From assembly GCF_030433645.1 (NCBI RefSeq), contig NZ_JAROCG010000002.1, forward strand, positions 372,001 to 436,000: a stretch of DNA of 64,000 nucleotides, given 5' to 3'. The DNA is from Arthrobacter burdickii. Lineage in GTDB: Bacteria; Actinomycetota; Actinomycetes; Actinomycetales; Micrococcaceae. The number at the start of each line of letters is the position of its first letter. The first letter of the stretch is position 1. The notes beneath the pieces are model-generated. The model did no database searches, had not been told where the DNA came from, and saw nothing but the letters and a program-made list of their open reading frames with translations. This document shows, one piece after another, positions 8,883 through 16,667 of the stretch. Position numbers and translations under genes: made by a program.

Positions 8883-9164
8883 ATGACGACGGGCATGGGT
8901 GAACACGAGCAGCGGCGCGGTACGTGCGCTGCTTTCCGCTCGACGGACCTGAGCCTCTACGATCTCTGGCTGCGGTACTTCAGCCTCGGCGGCAACGCGG
9001 GGGAGGAGGAGATCGACGCCTACCTCTACAGCTCCCTGTTGCTCCCGCCGTTCGAACGGGACATCCTCGCGCTCGCCGTCAACGAGTACATCGCCGACCT
9101 GCCGCCGGCTCCCCGGGCGACGTTCAGCGCGGAAAGGGCAGGACCCGGAGCCGAGCTGACCTGA
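8883..9164 (+). CDS. Small conserved-looking acidic protein, unknown function
   Basis: A 93-residue protein with no domain I can name. The core contains STDLSLYDLWLRYFSLGG, EEEIDAYLYSSLLLPP and ILALAVNEYIADLPP and looks helical and acidic, giving it a plausible folded domain. The start at MTTGMGEHEQ has GGAAGGCACGGAG just upstream; an earlier ATG at 8817 is possible. The last seven residues, GPGAELT, are encoded by the first copy of a short direct repeat, so the C-terminus may have been altered by repeat expansion. It stands alone between oppositely oriented genes. Confidence 0.65.
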   Translation: MTTGMGEHEQRRGTCAAFRSTDLSLYDLWLRYFSLGGNAGEEEIDAYLYSSLLLPPFERDILALAVNEYIADLPPAPRATFSAERAGPGAELT

Positions 9165-9223
9165 CATCGCGCAAGCCGCCCGGACCGAACCGGACCCGGA
9201 GCCGAACTGACCTGACATTGCGC
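9141..9223. repeat. Direct repeat, two 32-bp copies 51 bp apart
   Basis: GGACCCGGAGCCGARCTGAC followed by CTGACATYGCGC occurs at 9141-9172 and 9192-9223 with two mismatches. The first copy covers the stop codon of the preceding small gene. Shorter GATCCGCC echoes follow up to about 9256. Confidence 0.75.
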
Positions 9224-9268
9224 GATCCGCCTGCAACGCGATCCGCCCGGCGCCAGATCCGCCCGGAG

Positions 9269-10024
9269 CTAGAGGAGCATCTGCTGCTCGCCGTCGGCCG
9301 TCACGTCTCCCGGGAGGGGCTCGATGAGATCCGGGCCGTTGTTCCGCACCGAGCCGACACGGGTCCCCACGCGGCGGGGGACGAGGTGCGGATCGGGGAT
9401 GGCGTCGAGCAGTTCCTGGACGGCGGGGCGGGAGTCATTGCGCGGATCGAGCCAGTCGCCGCGCAGCACGGGCGGCACGATCACGGGTGTGCGGTCGTGG
9501 ATCTCGCCGAGGGCATCGCTCGCCGGGCGGGTGATGATGGTGCAGCTCACCACCCAGGACCCCTGCGGGTGCTCCTCCGACGCCGTCCCCGGATCACGCC
9601 AGAACTCGTACAGGCCGGCGAAGCCGAGGGCGGCACCGTCGGGGTCGTGCAGGTAGAGGGGGGTCTTGGAGCCGTCGTCGTTCTTCCGCCACTCGTAGTA
9701 CCCGTCCGCAGGGACGATCCCGCGGCGCTTGAGCGCGGCCGCCCGGAAGGACGGCTTCTCCAGGACGGTCTCGCTGCGGGCGTTGATCATGCGTGCGCCC
9801 ACCGCTGCGGACTTCGCCCAGGAGGGGATCAGCCCCCAGCGCGCGGGTTCGAGCCGCCGCGTGAGCTCCCCGGTGTCCGGATCGAGCCGCTCGACGACGA
9901 GCTGGACGGTGTTCGTGGGTGCGACGTTCCACGAGGGTTCGACCTCGTCCACCAGCGCTTCATCGACGTCGAACGCGTCGATGAGGTCGGCCTTGTTCCC
10001 CGCGATGACGAAGCGTCCGCACAT
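9269..10024 (-). CDS. SRAP-domain protein (YedK/HMCES family)
   Basis: A 251-residue SOS-response-associated peptidase-family protein. It begins MCGRF; after Met removal, Cys2 forms a covalent crosslink with abasic sites in single-stranded DNA and shields them. Other family landmarks are PSWNVAPT, RWGLIPSWAK, MINARSETV, the YYEWR box with the conserved Glu, and HDRTPVIV with the conserved His. The start is fixed because Cys must be residue 2, and AGGAGA lies just upstream. A hairpin separates it from the DoxX-like gene upstream on the same strand. Confidence 0.95.
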   Translation of the reverse strand: MCGRFVIAGNKADLIDAFDVDEALVDEVEPSWNVAPTNTVQLVVERLDPDTGELTRRLEPARWGLIPSWAKSAAVGARMINARSETVLEKPSFRAAALKRRGIVPADGYYEWRKNDDGSKTPLYLHDPDGAALGFAGLYEFWRDPGTASEEHPQGSWVVSCTIITRPASDALGEIHDRTPVIVPPVLRGDWLDPRNDSRPAVQELLDAIPDPHLVPRRVGTRVGSVRNNGPDLIEPLPGDVTADGEQQMLL

Positions 10025-10060
10025 ACCGAGGTCTCCTGTCTCCCTACGGAAGGAAGTAGC

Positions 10061-10085
10061 GTGGCCCTGCCGGCGGCAGGGCCAC
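10061..10085 (-). terminator. Hairpin between the DoxX-like and SRAP genes
   Basis: Perfect 11-base stem GTGGCCCTGCC / GGCAGGGCCAC with a 3-base loop, just after the DoxX-like stop codon. It lacks a clear U tract. Confidence 0.6.
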
Positions 10086-10092
10086 GACGGGC

Positions 10093-10503
10093 CTACTTCT
10101 TCTTGCTGTCGAGCAGGAGCGACAGTGCGACGCCCACGAGCCAGACGTCCTTCGCCACGGACGTGCCGTCCTGCGTCGGGCGGATGCCATCCTCCTGCGT
10201 GAGCTCCGGAGTCCTGAGGTACATGGTCATCATCCCCGTCGAGAAGGCGAGCAGGGCGAGGCCGGCCAGCTTGCTCGGGATGAACGGGGCAAGCAGCGCC
10301 GAGCCGATGGCGATCTCGGAGGCCGCCAGCGCCTTGCCGAACTGCTGCGCCTGGAGCTGGCCGATCTGCGGGAAGGCCTTGGCCGCCATGGCCTGCATGT
10401 ATCCCGCGGACCCCTCGTCCAGGTTGGTCTTCCCGAGTCCGGAGTTGAGGATGAAGGCCCCCGTGGTGAGGCGGAGGGGGATGTGGCTGGGCCGGAATGC
10501 CAT
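10093..10503 (-). CDS. DoxX-like small membrane protein
   Basis: A 136-residue membrane protein with a DoxX-type arrangement of about four hydrophobic helices. The N-terminal region RLTTGAFILNSGLGK resembles the start of DoxX-family helix 1. Later segments include AASEIAIGSALLAPFIP and LAGLALLAFSTGMMTMYL, and the protein ends in the basic tail DSKKK. DoxX proteins are tied to quinol or thiol-redox chemistry in some bacteria, but the function here is unknown. AAAGGAAG lies upstream of the ATG. A hairpin directly follows the stop. Confidence 0.65.
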   Translation of the reverse strand: MAFRPSHIPLRLTTGAFILNSGLGKTNLDEGSAGYMQAMAAKAFPQIGQLQAQQFGKALAASEIAIGSALLAPFIPSKLAGLALLAFSTGMMTMYLRTPELTQEDGIRPTQDGTSVAKDVWLVGVALSLLLDSKKK

Positions 10504-10767
10504 GATGCTTCCTTTCGCTGCGCGGTTGGTGCTTTGAGTGGAAGCCTACGACGCGTGCTGCCGCCCCGCCAGCGCTCCTGGGCGCCACGGCGGCCCTTGG
10601 CAATCGGTCCCGGGCCGGGTGCACGCCGGAGGAGGCGGGCGTCCCGCGAGGGCGCCGGTAGAAGTTTCCCTGATGTTCGCCGACCTGCCGGGGCGGGTTC
10701 AGGTGATCGGCAGGTGCCTCTGCTGGAATGGTGGGAGTCTGACCAACAGCTAGCGGAGTAGGTTCCC
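10504..10767. other. Intergenic region between divergent genes
   Basis: 264 bases between the DoxX-like gene and the phosphoesterase gene. Promoters for both directions must lie here. I could not single out a convincing -35/-10 pair, and no RNA or repeat was recognised. Confidence 0.4.
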
Positions 10768-11706
10768 ATGCACCCCCGGACAGCAGAACACCCCCGGCCA
10801 CAGCACTTCCTCCTGCACCTGAGCGACACGCACCTCGTCGGCAGTGACGGCACGCTGTACGGGGCGGTGGACAGCGAGCAGCGCCTCCGGGAGCTGTTCG
10901 AGGACCTCGAGGCGTCGGGCGCGCGGCCGCAGGCGATCGTCTTCACCGGGGACCTCGCAGACAAGGGGGATCCGGGGGCATACGCGAAACTGCGGGCCAT
11001 CGTCGATCCGGCAGCCGCCCGGCTTGGCGCCCGCGTCATCTGGGCCATGGGAAACCACGACGACCGCGCCGCCTTCCGGGCAGGCCTCCTCGACGGACAG
11101 CCCTCCTCCGCCCGTCCCGATGAGCCGGTGGACGCCGTCCACTTCGTCGACGGCCTGCGCATCATCGCCATGGACTCCACAGTCCCAGGGCACCACCACG
11201 GCGAGTTCACGACCGGCCAGCTGCGCTGGCTTGCCCATGAACTTTCGGTCCCGGCGCCCCACGGGACCATCCTCGCCCTGCACCACCCTCCCGTCCCCAG
11301 CGTCCAGGAGCTCGCCGCGCTGGTGGAACTGCGTGACCAGCGCTCGCTCGCCGACGTCGTCCGCGGCTCCGACGTGAGGACGATCCTCGCCGGCCACCTC
11401 CACTACTCGACGACGGCGATGTTCGCCGGCGTCCCCGTCTCGGTGGCGAGCGCCACCTGCTACACGCAGGACCTCCTGTTCGAGGCGGGCGGCACCCGCG
11501 GACAGGACGGCGCCCAGTCCTACAACCTGGTGCACGTGTACGAGGAGACCATCGTCCACTCGGTGGTCCCCGCCGGCCAGCACAGGTCCGTCGGAGAGGT
11601 GGTCCCACGGGAGGAAGCCCGGCGCCGGCTCGCGGCCCACAGCGTGACCATCGACGACGGAAGCAGGGCCCGCCGCCGGCTCACGTCGGCCGGAGGCCCC
11701 GGGTAG
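10768..11706 (+). CDS. cpdA: Calcineurin-type metallophosphoesterase (CpdA-like)
   Basis: A 312-residue phosphodiesterase with all metallophosphatase motifs in order: D20 and H22 in LSDTHLVG, the GDLADKG box, GNHDDR, LHHPP and AGHLHYS. Together they bind two metal ions. The closest named relatives are cyclic-AMP phosphodiesterase CpdA and the related Rv0805 of mycobacteria, so cyclic-nucleotide hydrolysis is likely but not proven. The ATG has GGAG about 9 bases upstream. It converges with the MSMEG_6728-type gene, leaving 11 bases between stop codons. Confidence 0.85.
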   Translation: MHPRTAEHPRPQHFLLHLSDTHLVGSDGTLYGAVDSEQRLRELFEDLEASGARPQAIVFTGDLADKGDPGAYAKLRAIVDPAAARLGARVIWAMGNHDDRAAFRAGLLDGQPSSARPDEPVDAVHFVDGLRIIAMDSTVPGHHHGEFTTGQLRWLAHELSVPAPHGTILALHHPPVPSVQELAALVELRDQRSLADVVRGSDVRTILAGHLHYSTTAMFAGVPVSVASATCYTQDLLFEAGGTRGQDGAQSYNLVHVYEETIVHSVVPAGQHRSVGEVVPREEARRRLAAHSVTIDDGSRARRRLTSAGGPG

Positions 11707-11717
11707 GAGGCCGGGCG

Positions 11718-12518
11718 TCAAGGCACCAGCGACCCGGGCAGGCCGACGGGGAAGAGCGTCCTCGGGTCCTGCAGCAGCGCGGGCGGGTCGAAATCGGAGC
11801 GCCGCAGCCAGCCGTGCAGCCGGGCCGGCCGCAGCAGTCCGTCCTCGTGCATGAGTACCGGGCCTACCCGCCCGGTGCGGAAGCGCTCGCCGTCGGGATC
11901 GGCGATCGCTACGGCGTCCCCCTCCTCGATGGCCTCCTCGAACGTATGGAGCTGCCGCTCCCACTTCGGGGCCGCGCGCCCGCTGGGCGGCTCGGGCGGC
12001 ATGAGCAGCGTGGCGTCACCCTCCGGTGGATGCGACGCCGCCCGCCAGACCCACAGGCGCGGTCCCTCCGGCTCCGCGGGGATGCGCTCCTGCTCGGGGG
12101 AGGGCCAGTAGTACGGCAGGTCCTCGGGGACGCCCGGGAACCTGCTCCGGTAGATCTCCGGCGCCTTCTGGATCAGGTTGGACTGGTGGCTCACGTGGAA
12201 GGCCGGATCACCGAGCCAGGGCGGCATCGGCACGGCGGGATCGTCCAGGACGTGCGGGGCGAACTCCAGGATCTGCCGGTTCGTCGAGTCCGCATGGCCG
12301 CGGGAGACCCACTCGGCGACCATGGCCAGCCCGTAGACGGTCAGGGCGGGGACGTAGCCCATCCACATGCGGATCGCCGGGTGCTGCCGCCAGCCGTAGT
12401 CGGGGATCACGAGGGCGCGCAGAGCCTGCAGGGTCTCCACCCGCTGCTTGCCGAGCCTCGCCTGGTCCAGGACCGCGGCGCTCGCCGCGAAGTCGGGGTA
12501 GGGCAGGAAGGTCTGCAT
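11718..12518 (-). CDS. MSMEG_6728-type protein (pyrimidine-dimer glycosylase-like)
   Basis: A 266-residue protein. Its first 90 residues (MQTFLPYPDFAASAAVLD, ARLGKQRVETLQALRAL, WRQHPAIRMWMGY) carry the pattern of the actinobacterial MSMEG_6728 family, which is distantly related to pyrimidine-dimer DNA glycosylases such as T4 endonuclease V. The conserved RLGKQR stretch and the paired His/Trp residues are the main evidence. The C-terminal half is less conserved and ends in a proline-rich segment. A DNA-repair role is an inference from the fold family only. Confidence 0.7.
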   Translation of the reverse strand: MQTFLPYPDFAASAAVLDQARLGKQRVETLQALRALVIPDYGWRQHPAIRMWMGYVPALTVYGLAMVAEWVSRGHADSTNRQILEFAPHVLDDPAVPMPPWLGDPAFHVSHQSNLIQKAPEIYRSRFPGVPEDLPYYWPSPEQERIPAEPEGPRLWVWRAASHPPEGDATLLMPPEPPSGRAAPKWERQLHTFEEAIEEGDAVAIADPDGERFRTGRVGPVLMHEDGLLRPARLHGWLRRSDFDPPALLQDPRTLFPVGLPGSLVP

Positions 12519-12560
12519 GCGGCCAGTCTTGCACGCGCCGCCGCAGCCGGCCCGGGAGGC

Positions 12561-14156
12561 TCAGATCTCCCAGGGGGCCTTGACCGGGAAGTACTTCTCG
12601 AGGAATTCGGTCACCAGGTGCGCCCGCTCCTCGGCCGGTACCTCGGGGAAGCTCCCGTCGTTCAGGCAGAAGAAGTCGTGGTTCCGCTTGTCGAGCAGCT
12701 TGTTGAGGCTCTTGAGCCCGGAGCGCATCGTCGTGTCCACGTACTTCACCCTCGCCATCTCCTGCGTCACCGCGCGGCCCGTCAGCAGGGCGTAGTAGTG
12801 GTACAGCGAGTTGGTGACCGAGATGTTGTCCTTGGCGCGGAAGCGGGATGCGGCGGTGGCGGCGAAATCGGCGGCGAACTCCGCCTCCATCTCGAGCAGG
12901 ACGCTCTTCCGCAGGGGCGCCGCGGTGTGTTCGAGGTGCCGCGTTGTGATGCGGCCGAACCGCGCATGCAGCAGGCGCCGGTTGACGCGCGCCGCGTTCT
13001 CGAAACCGCTCCGCTCGGCGTCGTTCTCACCCAGACCGATGCGGGTGTCCGCCTCGATGAACTTGGTGATCCCGCCGGGGGAGAAGAACATGTCCGGTGC
13101 CACGGGACGCCCGAAGAACATGTCGTCGTTCGAGTAGAGGAAGTACTCGGACAGTCCGGGGATGTGCTGGAGCTGGGCTTCGACGGCCTGCGAGTTGTGC
13201 GTGGGCAGGACGGAGGGATCCCGGAAATGCTCATCCGACGGTACGAGCGTCACGGACGGGTGGTCGGCGAGCCACGCCGGGCGCTCGGAGTCGGTGGCGA
13301 TGAAGATCCGGCGGATCCACGGCGCGAACATGTAGACCGAGCGCAGCGCGTACTTGAGTTCGTTGATCTGGCGGAAGCGGGCTTCGTGGTCGTCGCCTTC
13401 GCCCACCACCACGCCCTGCATCCGGGCGGCGCGGGCGGCACGGTACTCGGGGCTGCTGCCGTCCACCCACGAGAAGACGAGGTCGACCTCGAAGTCGATG
13501 TCCGTGGCGTGGTCGGCGAACATGTTGTCGATCGTGGGCCAGGTGAGGCCGTGGCGCTCGACCTTGCCGCGGACCACTTCGGCCGCCGGCAGCGCACGCC
13601 GGGTCAGGGAGTTCTCCACGGGCAGTTCGATCGTGGTCCCGCCGAGCGCCCAGAGTTCGATCTGCACACCGGCCGACGGTCCGTAGGTGAGGCCTCCCAC
13701 CGGCTCGATGCGGGGGCGGAACAGGCGGAAAATGCGGGCCTTGCCGCTATGGGTGAGTTCCCCGTCACTGACCAGCAGTGTTGTCCGGCGCTTCGTGTCG
13801 ACCGTGCGGGAGTAGAAGGGCTCGTCACGGCACGCCTCGACGAGCGCGGCGCGGAGGGCTTCACGGTCCTTGAGGTCGACGGCGATGACGGGGCGCTCGT
13901 CATTGCCGCGGACCAGGAGGAACCCGATGCCGGCCGTGTCCAGTGCCGAGCGGATGAACAGGAGGTCCTCCACCATCGCCTGGTGCGGTGTGCGGTCGGA
14001 GTTGATGAGGGTGAAGCGTCCCTTGACGGTCGTGATATCGGATCGGCCTTCGAGACGGGCTACCGCGGCGCGAGACGCAGATTCAAGGATCTCGGCTTCA
14101 TTCTCCGGCTCTGGTGCACCGAAATAAATGTCGTGTTGGGTAACCAGGTCTGTAAT
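12561..14156 (-). CDS. Stealth-family sugar-phosphate transferase, probable AUU start
   Basis: Capsule-type transferase that moves hexose-1-phosphate from a UDP-sugar to a glycan. Stealth CR1 is DLVFSWVDG. CR2 covers RQINELKYALRSVYMFAPW to IFIATDSERPAWL. CR3 contains the YFLYSNDDMFFG segment, and CR4 is near the C-terminus. The first in-frame ATG is at 13976, but coding-like sequence (THQHD-free region with HDIYFGAPEPENEAE) continues to 14156. There an in-frame ATT stands 5 bases after a TCCGGAGG ribosome site. No ATG, GTG or TTG occurs in frame upstream of 13976. A frameshift that hides a normal start is the alternative. With the ATT start it is 531 residues, without it 471. Confidence 0.85.
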   Translation of the reverse strand: MTDLVTQHDIYFGAPEPENEAEILESASRAAVARLEGRSDITTVKGRFTLINSDRTPHQAMVEDLLFIRSALDTAGIGFLLVRGNDERPVIAVDLKDREALRAALVEACRDEPFYSRTVDTKRRTTLLVSDGELTHSGKARIFRLFRPRIEPVGGLTYGPSAGVQIELWALGGTTIELPVENSLTRRALPAAEVVRGKVERHGLTWPTIDNMFADHATDIDFEVDLVFSWVDGSSPEYRAARAARMQGVVVGEGDDHEARFRQINELKYALRSVYMFAPWIRRIFIATDSERPAWLADHPSVTLVPSDEHFRDPSVLPTHNSQAVEAQLQHIPGLSEYFLYSNDDMFFGRPVAPDMFFSPGGITKFIEADTRIGLGENDAERSGFENAARVNRRLLHARFGRITTRHLEHTAAPLRKSVLLEMEAEFAADFAATAASRFRAKDNISVTNSLYHYYALLTGRAVTQEMARVKYVDTTMRSGLKSLNKLLDKRNHDFFCLNDGSFPEVPAEERAHLVTEFLEKYFPVKAPWEI

Positions 14157-14161
14157 CGGAG

Positions 14162-14169
14162 CCTCCGGA
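14162..14169 (-). promoter_or_regulatory. Strong ribosome-binding site before the ATT start
   Basis: TCCGGAGG on the minus strand, spaced 5 bases from the in-frame ATT at 14156. It is the only good ribosome site near the 5' end of the Stealth gene. Confidence 0.5.
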
Positions 14170-14408
14170 AATGTAGGTGGGTTTCTTTCCCATGATAGGG
14201 CCTGCAGGGACGCCGGGAATGCGAAGACGAACGATACCGCCTTGGCGCGATACAGTCCAGACCTCCGGCCGACAGGTTAGAGGTTGCGGCAAGCGGGGCG
14301 CACACTAACCTCGATCCTGACCCCTTCGGGCGGAGGGGAGGCCACCACCGGATGGAGGGCCGGTGAACGCCAGGCGAAATCCGGCCCGGTGCCCGCTACT
14401 CCTGGCTG

Positions 14409-15158
14409 CTACTCCTGTCCCGGGCGTCCCGGATGGGAGCCGTGGGCCAGTTGCCGCGTGAGGGTGTCGATCTGCAGGCTCACGCTCTTCAGCTGGTCCT
14501 GCATTCGGGCGTCCGATTCCGCGGTCTTCGCCTCCGCAGCGCGAGCCGTGGCGACGTTCTCGACCAGCCACGAGGCGAACGCCGCCGTCACGGCGCTCAG
14601 CACGCCGATGCCGCCGATCATCAGCCCGGCCGCCACGAGCCGTCCTGCACCCGTCACCGGGTAGTAGTCGCCGTAGCCGACCGAGGTCACGGTGGTCAGC
14701 GCCCACCAGAGCGCGTCCGGAAGGGTGAGGATGGTCGCGCCGGGGGCGTCCTGCTCGACGTCGAGCACCGCGAGCGCGCCCGCATAGCCGAGCACCGTCA
14801 TGGCGCCGATGACGTACAGGACGATGTGCCCCCGCAGGGCGTTGCCGCCGGAGCGGTTGAGGATGCGCAGCAGCGGGAGGAGCCGCAGCAGCCGCAGGGG
14901 CCGCAGCATGGGCAGCAGCAGGATGACGAGTTCGTGCAGGTGCCGGACGAACCAGCGGCCGCGCTCCGGTGCGGACAGGAGGCTCACGAGGTAGTCGACG
15001 AGGAAGAGGGCCCAGACGCCCCAGATGATGCCCTCGAGGGCGCGGCCCAGGGCGGGCCCGGGCTGCAGCGTGACCTGCACCGAGTAGGCCACGAGATAGA
15101 CGACGGCCGCGACGATCAGCGGCACCTCGGTGCGGCGCTGCCACTGGAGCTGCTTCAT
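14409..15158 (-). CDS. Potassium-channel-type membrane protein
   Basis: A 249-residue voltage-gated-like ion channel subunit. The selectivity filter and pore helix are clear in WWALTTVTSVGYGDYYPVT. Upstream, the arginine-rich stretch LRPLRLLRLLPLLRIL resembles an S4 voltage sensor or its remnant. Hydrophobic segments S5 and S6 flank the pore, and residues 205-240 form a probable coiled coil. A GTG at 15215 overlapping the stop of the upstream DUF1684 gene would add 19 residues; the ATG at 15158 was preferred for its AGCAGGG site. Potassium selectivity is inferred from GYGD. Confidence 0.9.
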   Translation of the reverse strand: MKQLQWQRRTEVPLIVAAVVYLVAYSVQVTLQPGPALGRALEGIIWGVWALFLVDYLVSLLSAPERGRWFVRHLHELVILLLPMLRPLRLLRLLPLLRILNRSGGNALRGHIVLYVIGAMTVLGYAGALAVLDVEQDAPGATILTLPDALWWALTTVTSVGYGDYYPVTGAGRLVAAGLMIGGIGVLSAVTAAFASWLVENVATARAAEAKTAESDARMQDQLKSVSLQIDTLTRQLAHGSHPGRPGQE

Positions 15159-15204
15159 GGGACCCTGCTCATCGTTCCGTGCCCATTCCTGGGTGCTTGT
15201 GCGG

Positions 15205-15840
15205 TCAGTACTCACGGTAGAGCTCACCGACCGGGACGTCGTCCACGAGTCGGTTGTCCGGACCCGGCAGGGGGCAGGCCCACTCCTCGTCGTAGGCGCA
15301 CGACGGGTTGTAGGCGAAGTTGAGGTCGACGACGAGACTGCCGGCAGCACGTCCCTCCCCGAGGTGCGCGCCCTTGACGGTGTCCAGGACGTAGCGCCCA
15401 CCGCCATAGGTGCCGCCGGCTCTTCCTGCCGTTCCGTCCCGCAGCGGCAGGAAGAGCCCGCCCCCGTAGGAGGCGAGCCTCCACAGCGCGAGCTGTCCGA
15501 GCCCTGGCAGCAGGAGGGTGCCGAGGCGACGGAACGGCACGACGCCGTCCGTGCCGGTCCCCACGTCCATCACCTCGCCGGCTCCGTCGTCGTTCAGGAC
15601 CGCCTCGAAGCGGAACGCCGGATCGTAGGGTGCGATCGCCAGTCCCGCGAAGGATGCCCTGGCGTCTTCCCGCAGGGCGGATGCCGGATGGTCGCGGAAC
15701 AGCTCGTCGCGGCCCACCCTCCACAGGGCGTGGGCGGCTTCGGGCGACTCGGACACCGCACGGTCGCGGACGGCACTGTAGAGGCCGAAGACGCGCTGGC
15801 GCCAGTCTGCCGTAGCGAGGGCGGTGGTGAGGGCCGTCAT
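15205..15840 (-). CDS. DUF1684-domain protein
   Basis: A 211-residue cytoplasmic protein of the DUF1684 family. The C-terminal signature DLNFAYNPSCAYDEEWACPL, then PGPDNRL, is strongly diagnostic. The N-terminal helix contains WRVGRDELFRDHPASAL. The biochemical function of the family is not established. The ATG lies 6 bases after a TAGCCT hexamer, so the transcript is probably leaderless. It lies upstream of the channel gene and is probably cotranscribed with it. Confidence 0.88.
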   Translation of the reverse strand: MTALTTALATADWRQRVFGLYSAVRDRAVSESPEAAHALWRVGRDELFRDHPASALREDARASFAGLAIAPYDPAFRFEAVLNDDGAGEVMDVGTGTDGVVPFRRLGTLLLPGLGQLALWRLASYGGGLFLPLRDGTAGRAGGTYGGGRYVLDTVKGAHLGEGRAAGSLVVDLNFAYNPSCAYDEEWACPLPGPDNRLVDDVPVGELYREY

Positions 15841-15846
15841 GGGTTC

Positions 15847-15852
15847 AGGCTA
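15847..15852 (-). promoter_or_regulatory. -10 element, leaderless DUF1684 mRNA
   Basis: TAGCCT on the minus strand, six bases before the ATG. Confidence 0.5.
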
Positions 15853-15901
15853 CCGCCGGTGCCGCCGTCCGCGGCAGGGCAGGGAGGGAGGCGGGGTTGC
15901 G

Positions 15902-15907
15902 TACTGT
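15902..15907 (+). promoter_or_regulatory. -10 element, leaderless TauE-family mRNA
   Basis: TACTGT, seven bases before the GTG at 15915. It sits back-to-back with the DUF1684 promoter, about 50 bases apart. Confidence 0.5.
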
Positions 15908-15914
15908 AGCTGGG

Positions 15915-16667
15915 GTGACTCTCGGCATCTTCTGCATCGTGCTGGCCTCCATCCTCGTGGGGGCCGTCGCGCAGCGCATCGCAGGCCTCGGCTTCGCCCT
16001 GCTGATCGCCCCGTTCCTCGTGATCATCCTCGGACCGCACGCAGGGGTCCTCCTCGTGAACATCTGCGGCGTCGTCTCCTCGAGCATCATCGTGGGCCGT
16101 GTCTGGAGGGACATCGACTGGAGCATGTTCCGCTGGCTCGTGGTCCCCTCCCTGTTCGGGTCGATTCCCGGCTCGATCCTCGCCGTGTCCGTCCCGTCGG
16201 CGCCCCTGTCGGTCACCGTCGGTGCCGTCGTGCTCGTGGCGCTCACCATCTCCCTGGTGCTCCAGCGGTCCGACGTCGTGGTGCGCGGCAACGTCCCGAA
16301 GGCCGTGGCGGGATTCACGGCCGGGGTCACGAACTCGATGGCAGGCGTGGGCGGTCCCGCCGTGAGCGCCTACGCCCTGCTGGCTCGGTGGCCGCAGCGG
16401 CCGTTCGCGGCCACGCTCCAGCCCTTCTTCGTCTGCATCGGCACCGTGACGCTGGTCGCGAAGCTGCTCCTCGACCCGTCCCAGGCCCCGGTCCTGGCGC
16501 CGTGGATGTGGATCGCGATCGGTGGAGCCATCGTGACCGGCATCTTCACGGGTGAGAAGCTCGCGCGGTTCGTCCGGGACGCCCAGGCGCGGCTCTTCGT
16601 CGTCGTGATCGCGTTCATCGGTGCAGGCCTGGCCGTCGTCAAGGGCCTCGCCGACATCCTGGGGTGA
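15915..16667 (+). CDS. TauE/SafE-family sulfite or anion exporter
   Basis: A 250-residue membrane protein of the TauE/SafE family with seven to eight hydrophobic segments. The paired family repeats are visible as AGLGFALLIAPFLVIILGP near the N-terminus and AGVTNSMAGVGGPAVSAYAL in the middle. Substrates in the family include sulfite, sulfonates and other anions; the substrate here is unknown. The GTG start was chosen because a TACTGT -10 hexamer precedes it by 7 bases; a TTG at 15897 behind GGGAGGCGGGG is the alternative. The stop overlaps the next gene's GTG by 4 bases. Confidence 0.88.
   Translation: MTLGIFCIVLASILVGAVAQRIAGLGFALLIAPFLVIILGPHAGVLLVNICGVVSSSIIVGRVWRDIDWSMFRWLVVPSLFGSIPGSILAVSVPSAPLSVTVGAVVLVALTISLVLQRSDVVVRGNVPKAVAGFTAGVTNSMAGVGGPAVSAYALLARWPQRPFAATLQPFFVCIGTVTLVAKLLLDPSQAPVLAPWMWIAIGGAIVTGIFTGEKLARFVRDAQARLFVVVIAFIGAGLAVVKGLADILG

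Noticed and set aside
11814..14195. 793-codon plus-strand frame opposite the Stealth gene
   Set aside because: Antisense shadow of the Stealth and MSMEG_6728-type genes, with no ribosome site or domain.
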